DNA of 64,000 nt from CAVRCA01 sp963719345 (GCA_963719345.1 CAVRCA010000005.1:248001-312000), one strand, 5' to 3'; positions 54,596 through 63,792 are shown, counted from the stretch's first letter. Notes: generated from the letters alone by a model not told the origin. Program-made: numbers and translations.

Positions 54596-55468
54596 ATGCT
54601 GGACCAGGCCGAGCGGTTCACCGTCGAGGACACCGACTATCTCCGCCATGGCGATACACGGCTCCAGGTCCGGCTGTTCCGGCCCGCCGGGCCGGGGCCG
54701 CATCCGGCGGTGATCGACGTCCACGGCGGAGCGTGGACGTCCGGCGACCTCGCGGATTGCCAGGCGCGCGACGAGGCGCTGGCCCGGTCGGGGCTGCTCG
54801 TCGCCGCCATCAACTTCCGGCATGCCGCGGACGGCTATCCAACCTCGCTCGCCGACATCAACTATGCCGTCCGCTGGGTCAAGGCGAACGCCGAAGCGCT
54901 GGGCGTCGACCCGAGCCAGGTCGGCCTGTGCGGGCAGTCGAGTGGCGGCCATCTCGCCATGCTGGCGGCGATGCGGCCGAACGATCCGCGCTACAGCGCC
55001 ATCCAGCTGCCCCCCGGCGCGCCGCCAACCGACGCCACCGTGCGTTGCGTCGCGATGGCCTGGCCGGTCATCAACCCGCTGTCGCGCTACCGCCACGCGC
55101 AGCGCCGTACCGCCCAGCCGGACGCACCGGCCTGGGCCGTGGGGATGAAGGAAAAACACGACCTCTACTGGGGTTCCGAGGCCGCCATGGAGGAAGGCAA
55201 CCCGCTGCTGGCGCTCGAACGCGGCGAACCGGTCGCGACGCCACCCGCGCTCTGGGTGCAGGGACGGCCCGACGACACCCACGACTATCGCGACCCGACC
55301 TCGCCGTTCTCGGGCAGCGAGGCAGACCGGTTCGTGCACGACTACCGCGCCGCCGGCGGCGAGATCGAACTGGTCGTCATCGACCAGGCGACGCGCAACT
55401 CGGCGGCCTCCTCCGACCCGATCGCGGCGTTCTTCACCGCGCGAATGCGGGTCGCCGCACCCGTCTGA
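54596..55468 (+). CDS. alpha/beta hydrolase (esterase type)
   Basis: The 290-residue protein is an alpha/beta hydrolase of the hormone-sensitive-lipase-like group: oxyanion-hole motif IDVHGGAWTSGDLADCQARD near residue 41 and nucleophile Ser in GLCGQSSGGHLAMLAAM near 105. The expected C-terminal catalytic His is not evident: the segment LVVIDQATRNSAASSDPIAA, where it would normally appear, has none. It may have altered activity, or use a different residue. Substrate unknown. ATG 54596 gives the usual family N-terminus. Confidence 0.75.
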   Translation: MLDQAERFTVEDTDYLRHGDTRLQVRLFRPAGPGPHPAVIDVHGGAWTSGDLADCQARDEALARSGLLVAAINFRHAADGYPTSLADINYAVRWVKANAEALGVDPSQVGLCGQSSGGHLAMLAAMRPNDPRYSAIQLPPGAPPTDATVRCVAMAWPVINPLSRYRHAQRRTAQPDAPAWAVGMKEKHDLYWGSEAAMEEGNPLLALERGEPVATPPALWVQGRPDDTHDYRDPTSPFSGSEADRFVHDYRAAGGEIELVVIDQATRNSAASSDPIAAFFTARMRVAAPV

Positions 55469-55550
55469 CGGCACGGAAGGCGCTCCCCAGCTGACACAGG
55501 CGACCGGTGCCGGGGCCCTGGACGAGCGGCTCGGCGACGTCCTGCACGAC

Positions 55551-56987
55551 ATGCTGCACGGCGCCGGCGCGTGGCTGAGCGAGTTCCAGCACCTCACGCG
55601 AGAGGACGTGTTCGGCCCGATCGGCCTCTTGGTCGCGGCTCTGGTGACGATGCACGTGTTGTTGCACAAGCGCGACGTCGGCGCCTCGATCGGCTGGATC
55701 GGCCTCGCCTGGCTCTCGCCCATCATCGGCGGCTTCATCTATTTTCTCCTCGGCATCAACCGCGTCCGTCGCCGCGCCCGCGTCCTGCGGTCCGATGGCG
55801 AAGACACCCCCGGCCGGCCTCCGCCGCCGTCCGGCCGCGACGACCACCTCGCCCCACTCGAACTCGCTGCCGACCGGATCACCCGTCGGCCCGCGACCTC
55901 CGGCAACACCGTCCATCGGCTCAGCAACGGCGACGCGGTCTATCCGGTGATGCTGCAAGCCATCGCCGGCGCCCGGACCAGCCTTGCGCTGTCAACCTAC
56001 ATCCTGCGCGACGATGCCGCCGGCCGGCCGTTCATCGACGCGCTGATCGCCGCACAGCGCCGGGGCGTCGCGGTGCGGGTGATGATCGACGGCGTCGGCA
56101 GCGGATATTTCTTTTCCCCCAGCTACCGTCGCCTGCGCCGCAATCGGGTGCCGGCCGCCCGCTTCATGCACTCGATGTGGCCGTGGCGGATGCCGTTCCT
56201 CAACCTGCGCACCCACAAGAAGGTGCTGCTGGTCGACGGCCGGCTCGGCTTTGCCGGCGGCATCAACATCGGCGCCGAGAACCTGTTGGCCAGCCGCCCG
56301 CGCCACCCCGTCCGCGACACCCATTTCCGCTTCGAGGGCCCGGTGGTCGCCCAGCTCGCCGAGGCGTTCACCCGCGATTGGGCGTTCATCACCGGGGAGG
56401 AGCTGGAGGGCGAGGCGTGGTTCCCGCCGCTTCGCGAGGTCGGGGCGGCGGCCGCCCGGGTGATCACGTCCGGGCCGGATCAGGATCTCGAGAAAATCGA
56501 ATACGTCACCCTCTCGGCGATCTCCTGCGCCCGACAGTCGATCCGCCTGATGACGCCGTATTTCCTGCCCGAGGAACGGCTCGTCACCGCGCTCGCACTC
56601 GCCGCCATGCGCGGCGTCGAGGTGGACATCGTCGTGCCGGCCCGCAGCAACCACCGTCTGGTGGACTGGGCCATGCGCGCGCACGTCCATCCGCTGCTGG
56701 AGGAAGGCTGCCGCATCTGGCGTAACCCGCCGCCGTTCGAGCATTCCAAGCTGATGGTGGTGGACGGCACCTGGTGCCTGATCGGCAGCGCGAATTGGGA
56801 CATGCGCAGCTTCCGGCTCAACTTCGAGCTCGACGTCGAGGTGTACCACGACGCGCTCGCCGGACAGCTGGAAGCGACCATGCGGGCGGCGATGCGGGAC
56901 CCGCTGACGATCGGCGAACTCGATCGGCGGGTGTTGCCGGTGCGGCTGCGCGACGCCGCCCTCCGCCTGATGCTGCCTTACTTGTAA
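55551..56987 (+). CDS. cls: cardiolipin synthase (phospholipase D family)
   Basis: The 478-residue inner-membrane protein condenses two phosphatidylglycerols to cardiolipin. It has two N-terminal helices (GPIGLLVAALVTMHVLLHKR and GWIGLAWLSPIIGGFIYFLL) and both HKD motifs: THKKVLLVDGRLGFAGGINI near residue 222 and EHSKLMVVDGTWCLIGSANW near 398. This matches bacterial Cls in length and order. It ends at 56987, 10 bases before the convergent EEP-family gene. Confidence 0.88.
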   Translation: MLHGAGAWLSEFQHLTREDVFGPIGLLVAALVTMHVLLHKRDVGASIGWIGLAWLSPIIGGFIYFLLGINRVRRRARVLRSDGEDTPGRPPPPSGRDDHLAPLELAADRITRRPATSGNTVHRLSNGDAVYPVMLQAIAGARTSLALSTYILRDDAAGRPFIDALIAAQRRGVAVRVMIDGVGSGYFFSPSYRRLRRNRVPAARFMHSMWPWRMPFLNLRTHKKVLLVDGRLGFAGGINIGAENLLASRPRHPVRDTHFRFEGPVVAQLAEAFTRDWAFITGEELEGEAWFPPLREVGAAAARVITSGPDQDLEKIEYVTLSAISCARQSIRLMTPYFLPEERLVTALALAAMRGVEVDIVVPARSNHRLVDWAMRAHVHPLLEEGCRIWRNPPPFEHSKLMVVDGTWCLIGSANWDMRSFRLNFELDVEVYHDALAGQLEATMRAAMRDPLTIGELDRRVLPVRLRDAALRLMLPYL

Positions 56988-56997
56988 CGGGAAAAGA

Positions 56998-57615
56998 TCA
57001 GGCGGCGACGCGCATCGGGTGGTCGACGACGCCGAGGCGCACCACGATCGGGCAGTGGTCCGAGTTCTCGCGGGGCAATACCCCGGTCTCGCTGCAGGCG
57101 AGGCCCCGCACCAGGCAGCGGTCGATGCGCAGCGGCACGACGTCGCCGGCGATATGGGTCGGATAGCGCGGACCCACGTCGCGGAAACCGGGCAGGAGCG
57201 CCGGTCCGACAAGATTGTAGTCGCCCAGCACGGCGGCACGGGCGGGCAGAAGCTGGGCGATGCAGCGCAGTTGCCGCCGGTTCAGCACCTGACCGTGCGA
57301 GAGATGCACGTTGGCCACCGCGAACGGGCCGACATCGACGATCTGGCAGACCCGGCGGATCAGCGCGCCGGCGGGCAGCGGCACCACCGACGGCGGCTCG
57401 TGTAGCGGCAACCGGCTCCAGGCGGCAAGACCGTGGATGCGGCTCGGCAGGGGCGCTCTCGCATAGTGGCCGCCGACCCGGGCGGGCAAGCCGTCCATCT
57501 CGATCGTGGCTTCCTGCATCAGCAGCAGGTCGGGCCGCTGGCGCTCGATCAGCCGCGCGACGTCGAGCAGCGACGCCCCGGACAGTCGCAGCAGATTCCA
57601 ACTGATGATCTTCAT
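56998..57615 (-). CDS. endonuclease/exonuclease/phosphatase-family protein
   Basis: The 205-residue protein carries the metal-dependent EEP fold in short form: MKIISWNLLRLSGASLLDVA, LLMQEATIEMDG (catalytic Glu), VANVHLSHGQV, AVLGDYNLVGPALL and the C-terminal SDHCPIVVRL with the catalytic His. Small members act as nucleases or phospholipid/phosphate-ester hydrolases; the substrate here is unknown. ATG 57615 begins the fold exactly, so longer starts were rejected. Confidence 0.8.
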   Translation of the reverse strand: MKIISWNLLRLSGASLLDVARLIERQRPDLLLMQEATIEMDGLPARVGGHYARAPLPSRIHGLAAWSRLPLHEPPSVVPLPAGALIRRVCQIVDVGPFAVANVHLSHGQVLNRRQLRCIAQLLPARAAVLGDYNLVGPALLPGFRDVGPRYPTHIAGDVVPLRIDRCLVRGLACSETGVLPRENSDHCPIVVRLGVVDHPMRVAA

Positions 57616-57791
57616 GGTGCGCGTCGGATGTACGGTCTCAGGCCGCCGCGTGCCCGCGGCGATTCCGCGTGGCTGACCTGTCCAGGCTAGGCTTGAACCG
57701 GACAGAACGCGCGCACGGCTGCGACGGGGAAACTCCGACCGGCTTTGAAGCATTTTGCGTGCGCCCACTGCCATGATCGTTGGAAGTTGCC

Positions 57792-58856
57792 ATGAAACTG
57801 TTCAAATGCCAGCATTGCTCGCAGGTGCTGTACTTCGAGAACATTCGATGCGAGCAGTGTGCGCACCGGCTTGGCTATCTTCCCGACGATAACACACTCT
57901 CCGCGCTCGACCAGGATGGCGACCTGTTCCGGCCGGTCGACCGGCCGGAACAGGCATACCGGTTCTGTGTTAACGCAAAGTTCGTTGCCTGCAACTGGCT
58001 GATCCCGGCCGGGTCCGCCGGCGAGTATTGCGTGGCATGCCGGCACAATCACACCATCCCCGACCTCTCGATCCCGGCCAACCTCAAAGCCTGGCAGAAG
58101 CTGGAATTGGCCAAGCACCGGCTGTTCTACACCCTGTTGCGCCTCAAGCTGCCGCTCGCCACCCGGGCCGAGGATCCCGAGCACGGGCTCGTCTTCGAGT
58201 TCCTGGCCGACGCGCCGGCCGCATCGCGTCCCAAGGTCATGACCGGGCACGACAACGGTGTGATCACTCTGGCCCTGACGGAAGCGGACGACGCGGAACG
58301 GGAAAAACGGCGGGTGCAGATGGGCGAGCCGTATCGCACGCTACTTGGCCATTTCCGCCATGAGGTCGGTCATCACTATTGGGACATCCTGGTGCGGGAC
58401 GGCGGCGATCTCGAGCGCTGCCGCGCCCTGTTCGGCGACGACTCCCAGGATTACGACGCGGCGTTGCGACGCCACTACGGACAGGGAGCGCCGGCTGATT
58501 GGCAGGAGCACTTCATCAGCGCCTATGCCACTTCCCACCCGTGGGAGGATTTCGCCGAGACCTGGGCGCATTACCTCCACATCGTCGACACGCTGGAGAT
58601 GGCCCGTGCGTTCGGCATAAGCATCAGTCCGGGCATCGACGCCGACGAGAACCTTGCTGCCGAGGTCGGCTTCGACCCCTATGCGGCTCGCAATTTTCTG
58701 CCGCTGATCACGTCCTGGCTGCCCCTAACCTTTGCCATGAATAGCCTGAACCGCTGCATGGGCGCCGGCGATCTCTACCCCTTCATCCTCTCGCCACCGG
58801 TGATCGAGAAGCTCGGCTTTATTCACGATGTGGTGCATCCGCATGCGCGGGCCTGA
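57792..58856 (+). CDS. putative zinc-binding metallopeptidase (Peptidase_Mx type)
   Basis: The 354-residue protein has an N-terminal zinc ribbon (Cys6, Cys9, Cys20 and Cys23 in KLFKCQHCSQVLYFENIRCE onward) and an HExxH-type site His190-Glu191-x2-His194 in HFRHEVGHHYWDIL. A further conserved stretch is HPWEDFAETWAHYLHIVDT, which probably supplies the third ligand. This matches an uncharacterised metallopeptidase family found in proteobacteria. Location appears cytoplasmic: no signal peptide is seen. Confidence 0.75.
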   Translation: MKLFKCQHCSQVLYFENIRCEQCAHRLGYLPDDNTLSALDQDGDLFRPVDRPEQAYRFCVNAKFVACNWLIPAGSAGEYCVACRHNHTIPDLSIPANLKAWQKLELAKHRLFYTLLRLKLPLATRAEDPEHGLVFEFLADAPAASRPKVMTGHDNGVITLALTEADDAEREKRRVQMGEPYRTLLGHFRHEVGHHYWDILVRDGGDLERCRALFGDDSQDYDAALRRHYGQGAPADWQEHFISAYATSHPWEDFAETWAHYLHIVDTLEMARAFGISISPGIDADENLAAEVGFDPYAARNFLPLITSWLPLTFAMNSLNRCMGAGDLYPFILSPPVIEKLGFIHDVVHPHARA

Positions 58857-58919
58857 TTGCCCGCAGCGGCGCACTGGCGGCATGGTTGCCATGCATCCTG
58901 GAGTGTGCTGCAATGCAGC

Positions 58920-59174
58920 GTGGATGGAAATTCAGATCCGGACCGGCCGGCGGTTCCTGACGACATATTCGGCACTCGCTGCGCGGAGCCGCCCAGCGTC
59001 TTCAGTGGACCTGCAGCGACGGAGCAATGGTTTGTCGAGGCGCCCCCAGGCCGCTCGATGCCGCAGGGGCCACGACGGGCGTTCACCGGGCCAAACGCCC
59101 AGTACGTTGCCCTGACCTTCGCCTACGCGACCTTCGGCAACGCCCGCATGTTCCTGACCGGGGATTATCGCTGA
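58920..59174 (+). CDS. small hypothetical protein (84 aa)
   Basis: Starting at GTG 58920, the peptide contains two related segments, VFSGPAATEQWFVEAPPGRS and AFTGPNAQYVALTFAYATFG, that look like a repeated unit FxGPxA. No family could be named and no good ribosome binding site is present. It overlaps the convergent cobC gene end by 10 bases. It could also be a chance frame. Confidence 0.4.
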   Translation: MDGNSDPDRPAVPDDIFGTRCAEPPSVFSGPAATEQWFVEAPPGRSMPQGPRRAFTGPNAQYVALTFAYATFGNARMFLTGDYR

Positions 59175-60184
59175 GATAGGCCATCCTCGAGGAGGGCTGG
59201 CCGGGCAGACGTCAGCCGCGACCATGCGGGCGCGCCCGCCGGGATTCCGAACCGCAGCCAGGTCGGCCGGTCCGGGAACGCACGCACCAGCACGCCGGCC
59301 CGCCCCAGCCGCTCGGCAACTCCGGCCGCGCTCCTGGTTGCGGCGAGCCGGAAGAGGTGCGTGCCGCCGAGGATCTGCAGGCCCGCATCGCGCAGGTAGC
59401 TGTCCAGGGTCGCGCCGTCGCGCGCCAGCCGGTTTCCGGCGTCCTCGCGCCAGCGCGGATCGCCGAAGGCCGCCAAGCCGATGGCGACCGCCGGCCCGGA
59501 CACCGCCCACGGTCCTAACGCGTCGCGAATGGCCCCCGCCCGCTCGGGGGCGGCCAGGGCGAAACCGAGGCGCACGCCCGCCAGTCCATACGTCTTGCCG
59601 AACGAGCGCAGCACCACGATCGCGGGATGCGGCAGGCGAGGCGCCAAGCTGATCTCCGGCGCCTCGAAATCGCAGAACGCCTCATCAACCAGCAACAAGC
59701 CACCGGTGGGCCGCAAGCCGTCGGCCAAGGCGAGCAACGTGCTGGCCGGCCATCGTCGCCCGTCCGGGTTGTTGGGATTGCAGAGCACCACGCCGTCGGG
59801 CATGCCGCCTTCGCGTGGATCGGGCAGGTCGGGGACCAGGGCGACCTCGGCGCCTGCCCGCGACCAGGCGACGGCGTGCTCGGCGTAGGTCGGGCCGATC
59901 ACCGCGACCCGGCCGAGCCGCCATAATCGCGGGATGAGGCCGACCAGGATCTGCGTGCCCGGCGCGGCCACCACCATCGCGGGATCACCCACGCCGTAGG
60001 CTTGCGCCGCGCTCCGCTCCAAGGCGGCGATCGCTTCCGGCTCCGGCAGGCGGGTGAACGCCTCCGGGGGCAACGCAGGCAGGGGATAGGCGATCGGGTT
60101 GATCCCGGTGGACAGGTCGAGGAACGGCTCCGGGGCGTTCGGGAACCGGCGGCGGGCCGCCTGCAGCCGCCCGCCATGGGTCAT
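59165..60184 (-). CDS. cobC: threonine-phosphate decarboxylase / cobC-type aminotransferase
   Basis: This PLP enzyme of cobalamin synthesis supplies (R)-1-amino-2-propanol phosphate, joined to cobyric acid by CbiB/CobD. The 339-residue protein has FLDLSTGINPIAYPLPALPP near the start, CNPNNPDGRRWPASTLL, LLVDEAFCDFEAPEIS and the PLP-lysine segment RSFGKTYGLAGVRLGFALAA. ATG 60184 gives the family N-terminus; an upstream ATG at 60226 would overlap the divergent cbiB start. It overlaps a convergent small gene by 10 bases. Confidence 0.85.
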   Translation of the reverse strand: MTHGGRLQAARRRFPNAPEPFLDLSTGINPIAYPLPALPPEAFTRLPEPEAIAALERSAAQAYGVGDPAMVVAAPGTQILVGLIPRLWRLGRVAVIGPTYAEHAVAWSRAGAEVALVPDLPDPREGGMPDGVVLCNPNNPDGRRWPASTLLALADGLRPTGGLLLVDEAFCDFEAPEISLAPRLPHPAIVVLRSFGKTYGLAGVRLGFALAAPERAGAIRDALGPWAVSGPAVAIGLAAFGDPRWREDAGNRLARDGATLDSYLRDAGLQILGGTHLFRLAATRSAAGVAERLGRAGVLVRAFPDRPTWLRFGIPAGAPAWSRLTSARPALLEDGLSQR

Positions 60185-60217
60185 GCTAGCCAACGTCCGT
60201 CCCCGATCGCCGGTCCC

Positions 60218-61216
60218 GTGCTGCACTCACAAAGCCTCTCCCTCGCGGTTCTGCTCGGCGCGCTGCTGACCGACGCCGCCTTCGGGTATCCGACCCCCCT
60301 GTTCCGCATCATGCGTCATCCCGTGGTGTGGATGGGCGCCTTGATCGCCCGCCTGGACCGGACGCTGAACCGCACGTCTCTGTCCGACCGCGCGCGGCGG
60401 CGCCGCGGCCTGCTCGCCGTGGTCCTGCTGCTCGCCGCCTGCGTCGGTCCCGCGCTGGCGGTCGAGACCGCCATCCCGGCCCTGTTGCCCCCCTCGGCAG
60501 CGGTGGCACTGCTCGCGCTTGCGGCCGCTCCGTTGCTGGCGCAGCGCAGCCTGCACGATCACGTGCGCGCGGTCGCGGATTCCCTTGAGCAGAGCGGACT
60601 TACCGCGGGCCGCGCGGCGGTCGCGCATATCGTCGGACGCAACCCGGCGAGCCTTGACCCCGCCGGCGTGGCGCGCGCCGCTATCGAGAGTCTGGCCGAG
60701 AACTTTTCCGACGGGGTGGTGGCGCCGGCGCTGTGGTGCGGCCTGCTCGGCCTGCCCGGCATCGTCGGCTATAAGGCCTTGAACACGGCGGACAGCATGA
60801 TCGGCCATCGGACGCCACGCCACCTGCGGTTCGGCTGGGCGGCGGCGCGGCTCGATGATTTGGTGAACTTGCCGGCGTCCCGCCTCGCCGCGCTCTGGCT
60901 CGTGCTCGCGGCGGCGGTGTGGCCCGAGGGCGACGCGGCCGGCGCGGTCCGAGCCATCCGGCGCGACGCGCGGCGCCATCGCTCGCCCAACGCCGGCTGG
61001 CCGGAGGCGGCGATGGCCGGGGCACTCGGGCTGCGGCTGGCGGGACCGCGCGTCTACGGCGAGACGAAGGTGGAGGACGCCTGGATGGGCAACGGCCGGG
61101 CCGAGGCTCGGGCATCCGACATCCATCGGGCGCTGACGCTCTACCGCCTGGCTTGCGCTCTGCAATCCGCGACGGTGGCCGTCCTCGCCGCCGGATGGTT
61201 CATCGCGCGAGGCTGA
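60218..61216 (+). CDS. cbiB: adenosylcobinamide-phosphate synthase CbiB/CobD
   Basis: CbiB links aminopropanol phosphate to adenosylcobyric acid at the inner membrane. The 332-residue protein has about four to five hydrophobic helices and the family motifs GYPTPLFRIMRHPVVWMGAL, IESLAENFSDGVVAPALWCG, YKALNTADSMIGHRTPRHLR and GVAGALGLRL-like MAGALGLRLAGPRVYGETKV. GTG 60218 is the start giving the family N-terminus, 33 bases from the divergent cobC. It overlaps the convergent cobQ by 17 bases. Confidence 0.87.
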   Translation: MLHSQSLSLAVLLGALLTDAAFGYPTPLFRIMRHPVVWMGALIARLDRTLNRTSLSDRARRRRGLLAVVLLLAACVGPALAVETAIPALLPPSAAVALLALAAAPLLAQRSLHDHVRAVADSLEQSGLTAGRAAVAHIVGRNPASLDPAGVARAAIESLAENFSDGVVAPALWCGLLGLPGIVGYKALNTADSMIGHRTPRHLRFGWAAARLDDLVNLPASRLAALWLVLAAAVWPEGDAAGAVRAIRRDARRHRSPNAGWPEAAMAGALGLRLAGPRVYGETKVEDAWMGNGRAEARASDIHRALTLYRLACALQSATVAVLAAGWFIARG

Positions 61217-62660
61217 GAAGGCGGTCCACCTGCACGTGCGTCTCGACATGCGCCGCGAGCGCGTCCAGCGCCGCCTCGACCGCCGCCTCGTGGTTGCGCC
61301 CCGACGCCGTCCCGCCGAGCCGGGCGAGCAGGGCCGCCCGTGCCGCGTCGCCTGCGAACAGCCCGTGCAGATAGGTGCCCCAGACCCGGCCATCGTCGGA
61401 CACCGCACCGTCGGCCGCTCCGTTCGCCAGCCGCAGCATCGGGCGACCCGTGGCGGGTCCCTCGGTGCGCCCCATGTGCATTGCATATCCGCTCACCTCG
61501 GCCTGCTCGGGCAGCAAGGTTCCGCCGACGGCCGCCAACCGCTTCTGCGTGGTCAGGACCGTCCGCACGTCGAGCAAGCCGAGCCCGCTCGCCGCCGCCG
61601 AGCGGCCCTCGACACCCTCGGGATCGGCGACATGCGCGCCCAGCATCTGGAAGCCGCCGCAGAGGCCGAGCACCCGGCCGCCGCGCCGGCAGTGCGCGGC
61701 GATGTCGATGTCCCAGCCTTCCGCCCGCAGCACCGCGAGATCCGCCAGCACCGACTTCGATCCGGGCAGGACGACGAGGTCGCAAGGCGCCGGCAGCGGC
61801 GTGCCCGGCGCCACCAGCACGAGATCGACCTCCGGCTCCGCCGCCAGCGGATCGAGATCGTCGAAATTGGCGATGTGCGGCAGCATCGGCACGGCGATCC
61901 GCAGCTTGGCCCCGGGTCGGCGGGCGCCCGCCACGAGGTCGGCGGCGTCCTCGGCCGGGAGGGCGCCCACGGCGTCGCAGATCGGCACCAGCCCGAGCGC
62001 TTCCCAGCCCGTCCGCTGCGCGATCGTGGTCATACCCGACGCAAATAGCGAGGCATCGCCGCGCATCTTGTTGACGATGAACCCTTCGATCAGCGCCGCG
62101 TCCTCGGGTGCGATCACCTCCCGGGTGCCGACCAGGCTGGCGATCACGCCGCCGCGTTCGATGTCGCCGATCAGCACCACCGGCGTGCCGGTCGCGCGCG
62201 CGAACCCCATGTTGGCGATGTCGCCCGTCCGCAGGTTGATCTCCGACGCGCTGCCCGCGCCCTCCACCAGCACGATCTCGGCCGCCTCCTCGATGCGGGC
62301 GAAGCTGTCGAGCACCGCCGGCATGAGAAGCGGCTTGAGCGCCTGATAGTCGCGGGCGGCCGCGTTGCGCAGGACGCGGCCTTGCACCACCACCTGCGAG
62401 CCGACCCCGCTCTGCGGCTTGAGCAGGACAGGGTTCATGTGGACGCTCGGCGCCACCCCGCAGGCACGAGCCTGAAGGGCTTGCGCGCGGCCGATCTCGC
62501 CGCCGTCTGCCGTCACCGCAGCGTTGTTCGACATGTTCTGCGGCTTGAACGGCCGTACCGCGATGCCGCGCTGGTGCAGCGCCCGCGCCAGCCCGGTGAC
62601 CAGCACCGATTTCCCGACGCTCGAACCGGTGCCTTGGAACATGATGGCGCGCGCTGTCAT
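61200..62660 (-). CDS. cobQ: cobyric acid synthase
   Basis: CobQ amidates four side chains of adenosylcobyrinic diamide. The 486-residue protein has an N-terminal dethiobiotin-synthetase-like ATPase (MFQGTGSSVGKSVLVTGLAR, FKPQNMSNNAAVTADGGEIG, LVEGAGSASEINL) and a C-terminal class I amidotransferase with nucleophile Cys in VLGLCGGFQMLGAHV and catalytic His in GTYLHGLFAGDAAR. It starts at ATG 62660 with the preceding cobO stop overlapping (TGATG), so the pair is translationally coupled. It converges with cbiB. Confidence 0.92.
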   Translation of the reverse strand: MTARAIMFQGTGSSVGKSVLVTGLARALHQRGIAVRPFKPQNMSNNAAVTADGGEIGRAQALQARACGVAPSVHMNPVLLKPQSGVGSQVVVQGRVLRNAAARDYQALKPLLMPAVLDSFARIEEAAEIVLVEGAGSASEINLRTGDIANMGFARATGTPVVLIGDIERGGVIASLVGTREVIAPEDAALIEGFIVNKMRGDASLFASGMTTIAQRTGWEALGLVPICDAVGALPAEDAADLVAGARRPGAKLRIAVPMLPHIANFDDLDPLAAEPEVDLVLVAPGTPLPAPCDLVVLPGSKSVLADLAVLRAEGWDIDIAAHCRRGGRVLGLCGGFQMLGAHVADPEGVEGRSAAASGLGLLDVRTVLTTQKRLAAVGGTLLPEQAEVSGYAMHMGRTEGPATGRPMLRLANGAADGAVSDDGRVWGTYLHGLFAGDAARAALLARLGGTASGRNHEAAVEAALDALAAHVETHVQVDRLLSLAR

Positions 62661-63271
62661 CAGAACTCGATCCCTTGCTGCGCCTTCACCCCTGCCGCGA
62701 AATGATGTTTTATCAGTGTCATCTCGGTGACGAGATCGGCCGCTTCGACCAGCGCCGACTTGGCGTTCCGCCCGGTGACGACGACGTGCATCGCTTCCGG
62801 CCGCGCCGCCAGCGCCTCGAGCACCTCAGCCAGCGGCAGATACTCGTAGCGCAGCGCAATGTTCAGCTCGTCGAGCACCAGCAGGGCGAGATCCTCCCGC
62901 CGCAGCAACGCACGCGTGGTTTCCCAGGCACGACGACAGGCCGCGATGTCGCGCGCGCGATCCTGCGTCTCCCACGTGAACCCCTCGCCCATCGTGTGCC
63001 ATTCGACCAGATCGCCGAACCGTTCGAGCACGTCGCGCTCGCCGGTCCGCCACGCGCCCTTGATGAACTGCACGACCGCCGTCCTGCGCCCGGCACCGAC
63101 CATGCGCAGCAGCAGACCGAAGGCGGCGGTGGACTTGCCCTTGCCCGGCCCGGTGTGGACGATCAGCAACCCCTTTTGCGCGATCGTCTTGCCGGCGACC
63201 TCCGCGTCCTGCACGGCCTTGCGCCTGGCCATCTTGTCCCGGTGCCGGGTCGCCTCGTCGTCCGTGTTCAT
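62660..63271 (-). CDS. cobO: cob(I)yrinic acid a,c-diamide adenosyltransferase
   Basis: CobO (BtuR/CobA type) adds the upper adenosyl ligand to the corrin. The 203-residue protein has a P-loop LLIVHTGPGKGKSTAAFGLL near residue 36, the family motifs VVQFIKGAWRTGERD, EGFTWETQDRARD and LLVLDELNIALRYEYLPLAE, and ends KHHFAAGVKAQQGIEF. It is translationally coupled to cobP upstream (ATGA overlap) and to cobQ downstream. It works with cobP and cobQ in the aerobic-type pathway. Confidence 0.93.
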   Translation of the reverse strand: MNTDDEATRHRDKMARRKAVQDAEVAGKTIAQKGLLIVHTGPGKGKSTAAFGLLLRMVGAGRRTAVVQFIKGAWRTGERDVLERFGDLVEWHTMGEGFTWETQDRARDIAACRRAWETTRALLRREDLALLVLDELNIALRYEYLPLAEVLEALAARPEAMHVVVTGRNAKSALVEAADLVTEMTLIKHHFAAGVKAQQGIEF

Positions 63272-63792
63272 CCCGGTTCTTTCACCGTCATGGGGATTCC
63301 CGCGACCACCAGGACCACTCGCCCGGCCATTCCGGCGATGCGCTGGTGCAGTAGTCCGGCGGCGTCGCGGAAGGCGCGGGCGAGCGCATTATCGGGCACG
63401 ATGCCGAAGCCGACCTCGTTGCCGACCAGCACGCTGGGTGCTGCCCGTCTGTCCAGCGCAGCGAGCAGCGCATCGGCGCTGGCCGAAACATCGTGACCGC
63501 CAAGCATCACGTTGCTCAGCCACAAAGTCAGACAATCGACCAGCACCGGGGCGTCGCCGGCGTCGCCCAGCGCCTCGGTGAGCGCCAGCGGCGCCTCGAC
63601 GGTGCGCCAGCCGGCGCCGCGGCGGTCGCGATGCGCGGCGATGCGCGCCCGCATCTCGTCATCGCCGCCGACCGCCGTCGCGATGTAGCACCACGGCGGC
63701 GCGTGGCGCGTCAGCAGAAACTCGGCGTGACGGCTCTTCCCGGATCTCGCGCCGCCGAGGACGAGCGTGACCGATGAACAAATCTCGGACAG
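63268..63792 (-). CDS. cobP: adenosylcobinamide kinase/guanylyltransferase CobP (CobU)
   Basis: CobP phosphorylates adenosylcobinamide and attaches GMP before the lower ligand is added. The frame contains the P-loop SVTLVLGGARSGKSRHAEFL, CLTLWLSNVMLGGHDV and NEVGFGIVPDNALARAFRDA, all CobU/CobP motifs. No ATG, GTG or TTG precedes the P-loop in frame. The plausible start is CTG 63792, about eight codons before the first strand, with AAAGG upstream. An ATG at 63654 would remove the P-loop. It is the first gene of cobP-cobO-cobQ. Confidence 0.85.
   Translation of the reverse strand: MSEICSSVTLVLGGARSGKSRHAEFLLTRHAPPWCYIATAVGGDDEMRARIAAHRDRRGAGWRTVEAPLALTEALGDAGDAPVLVDCLTLWLSNVMLGGHDVSASADALLAALDRRAAPSVLVGNEVGFGIVPDNALARAFRDAAGLLHQRIAGMAGRVVLVVAGIPMTVKEPG

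Noticed and set aside
58857..58919. Longer start for the small gene at 58920
   Set aside because: The upstream codons run straight from the preceding stop and show no ribosome binding site or protein-like pattern.
63268..63792. Cobalamin riboswitch controlling cobP-cobO-cobQ
   Set aside because: The conserved core is readable only on the plus strand and lies upstream of a plus-strand gene, not in the leader of cobP.
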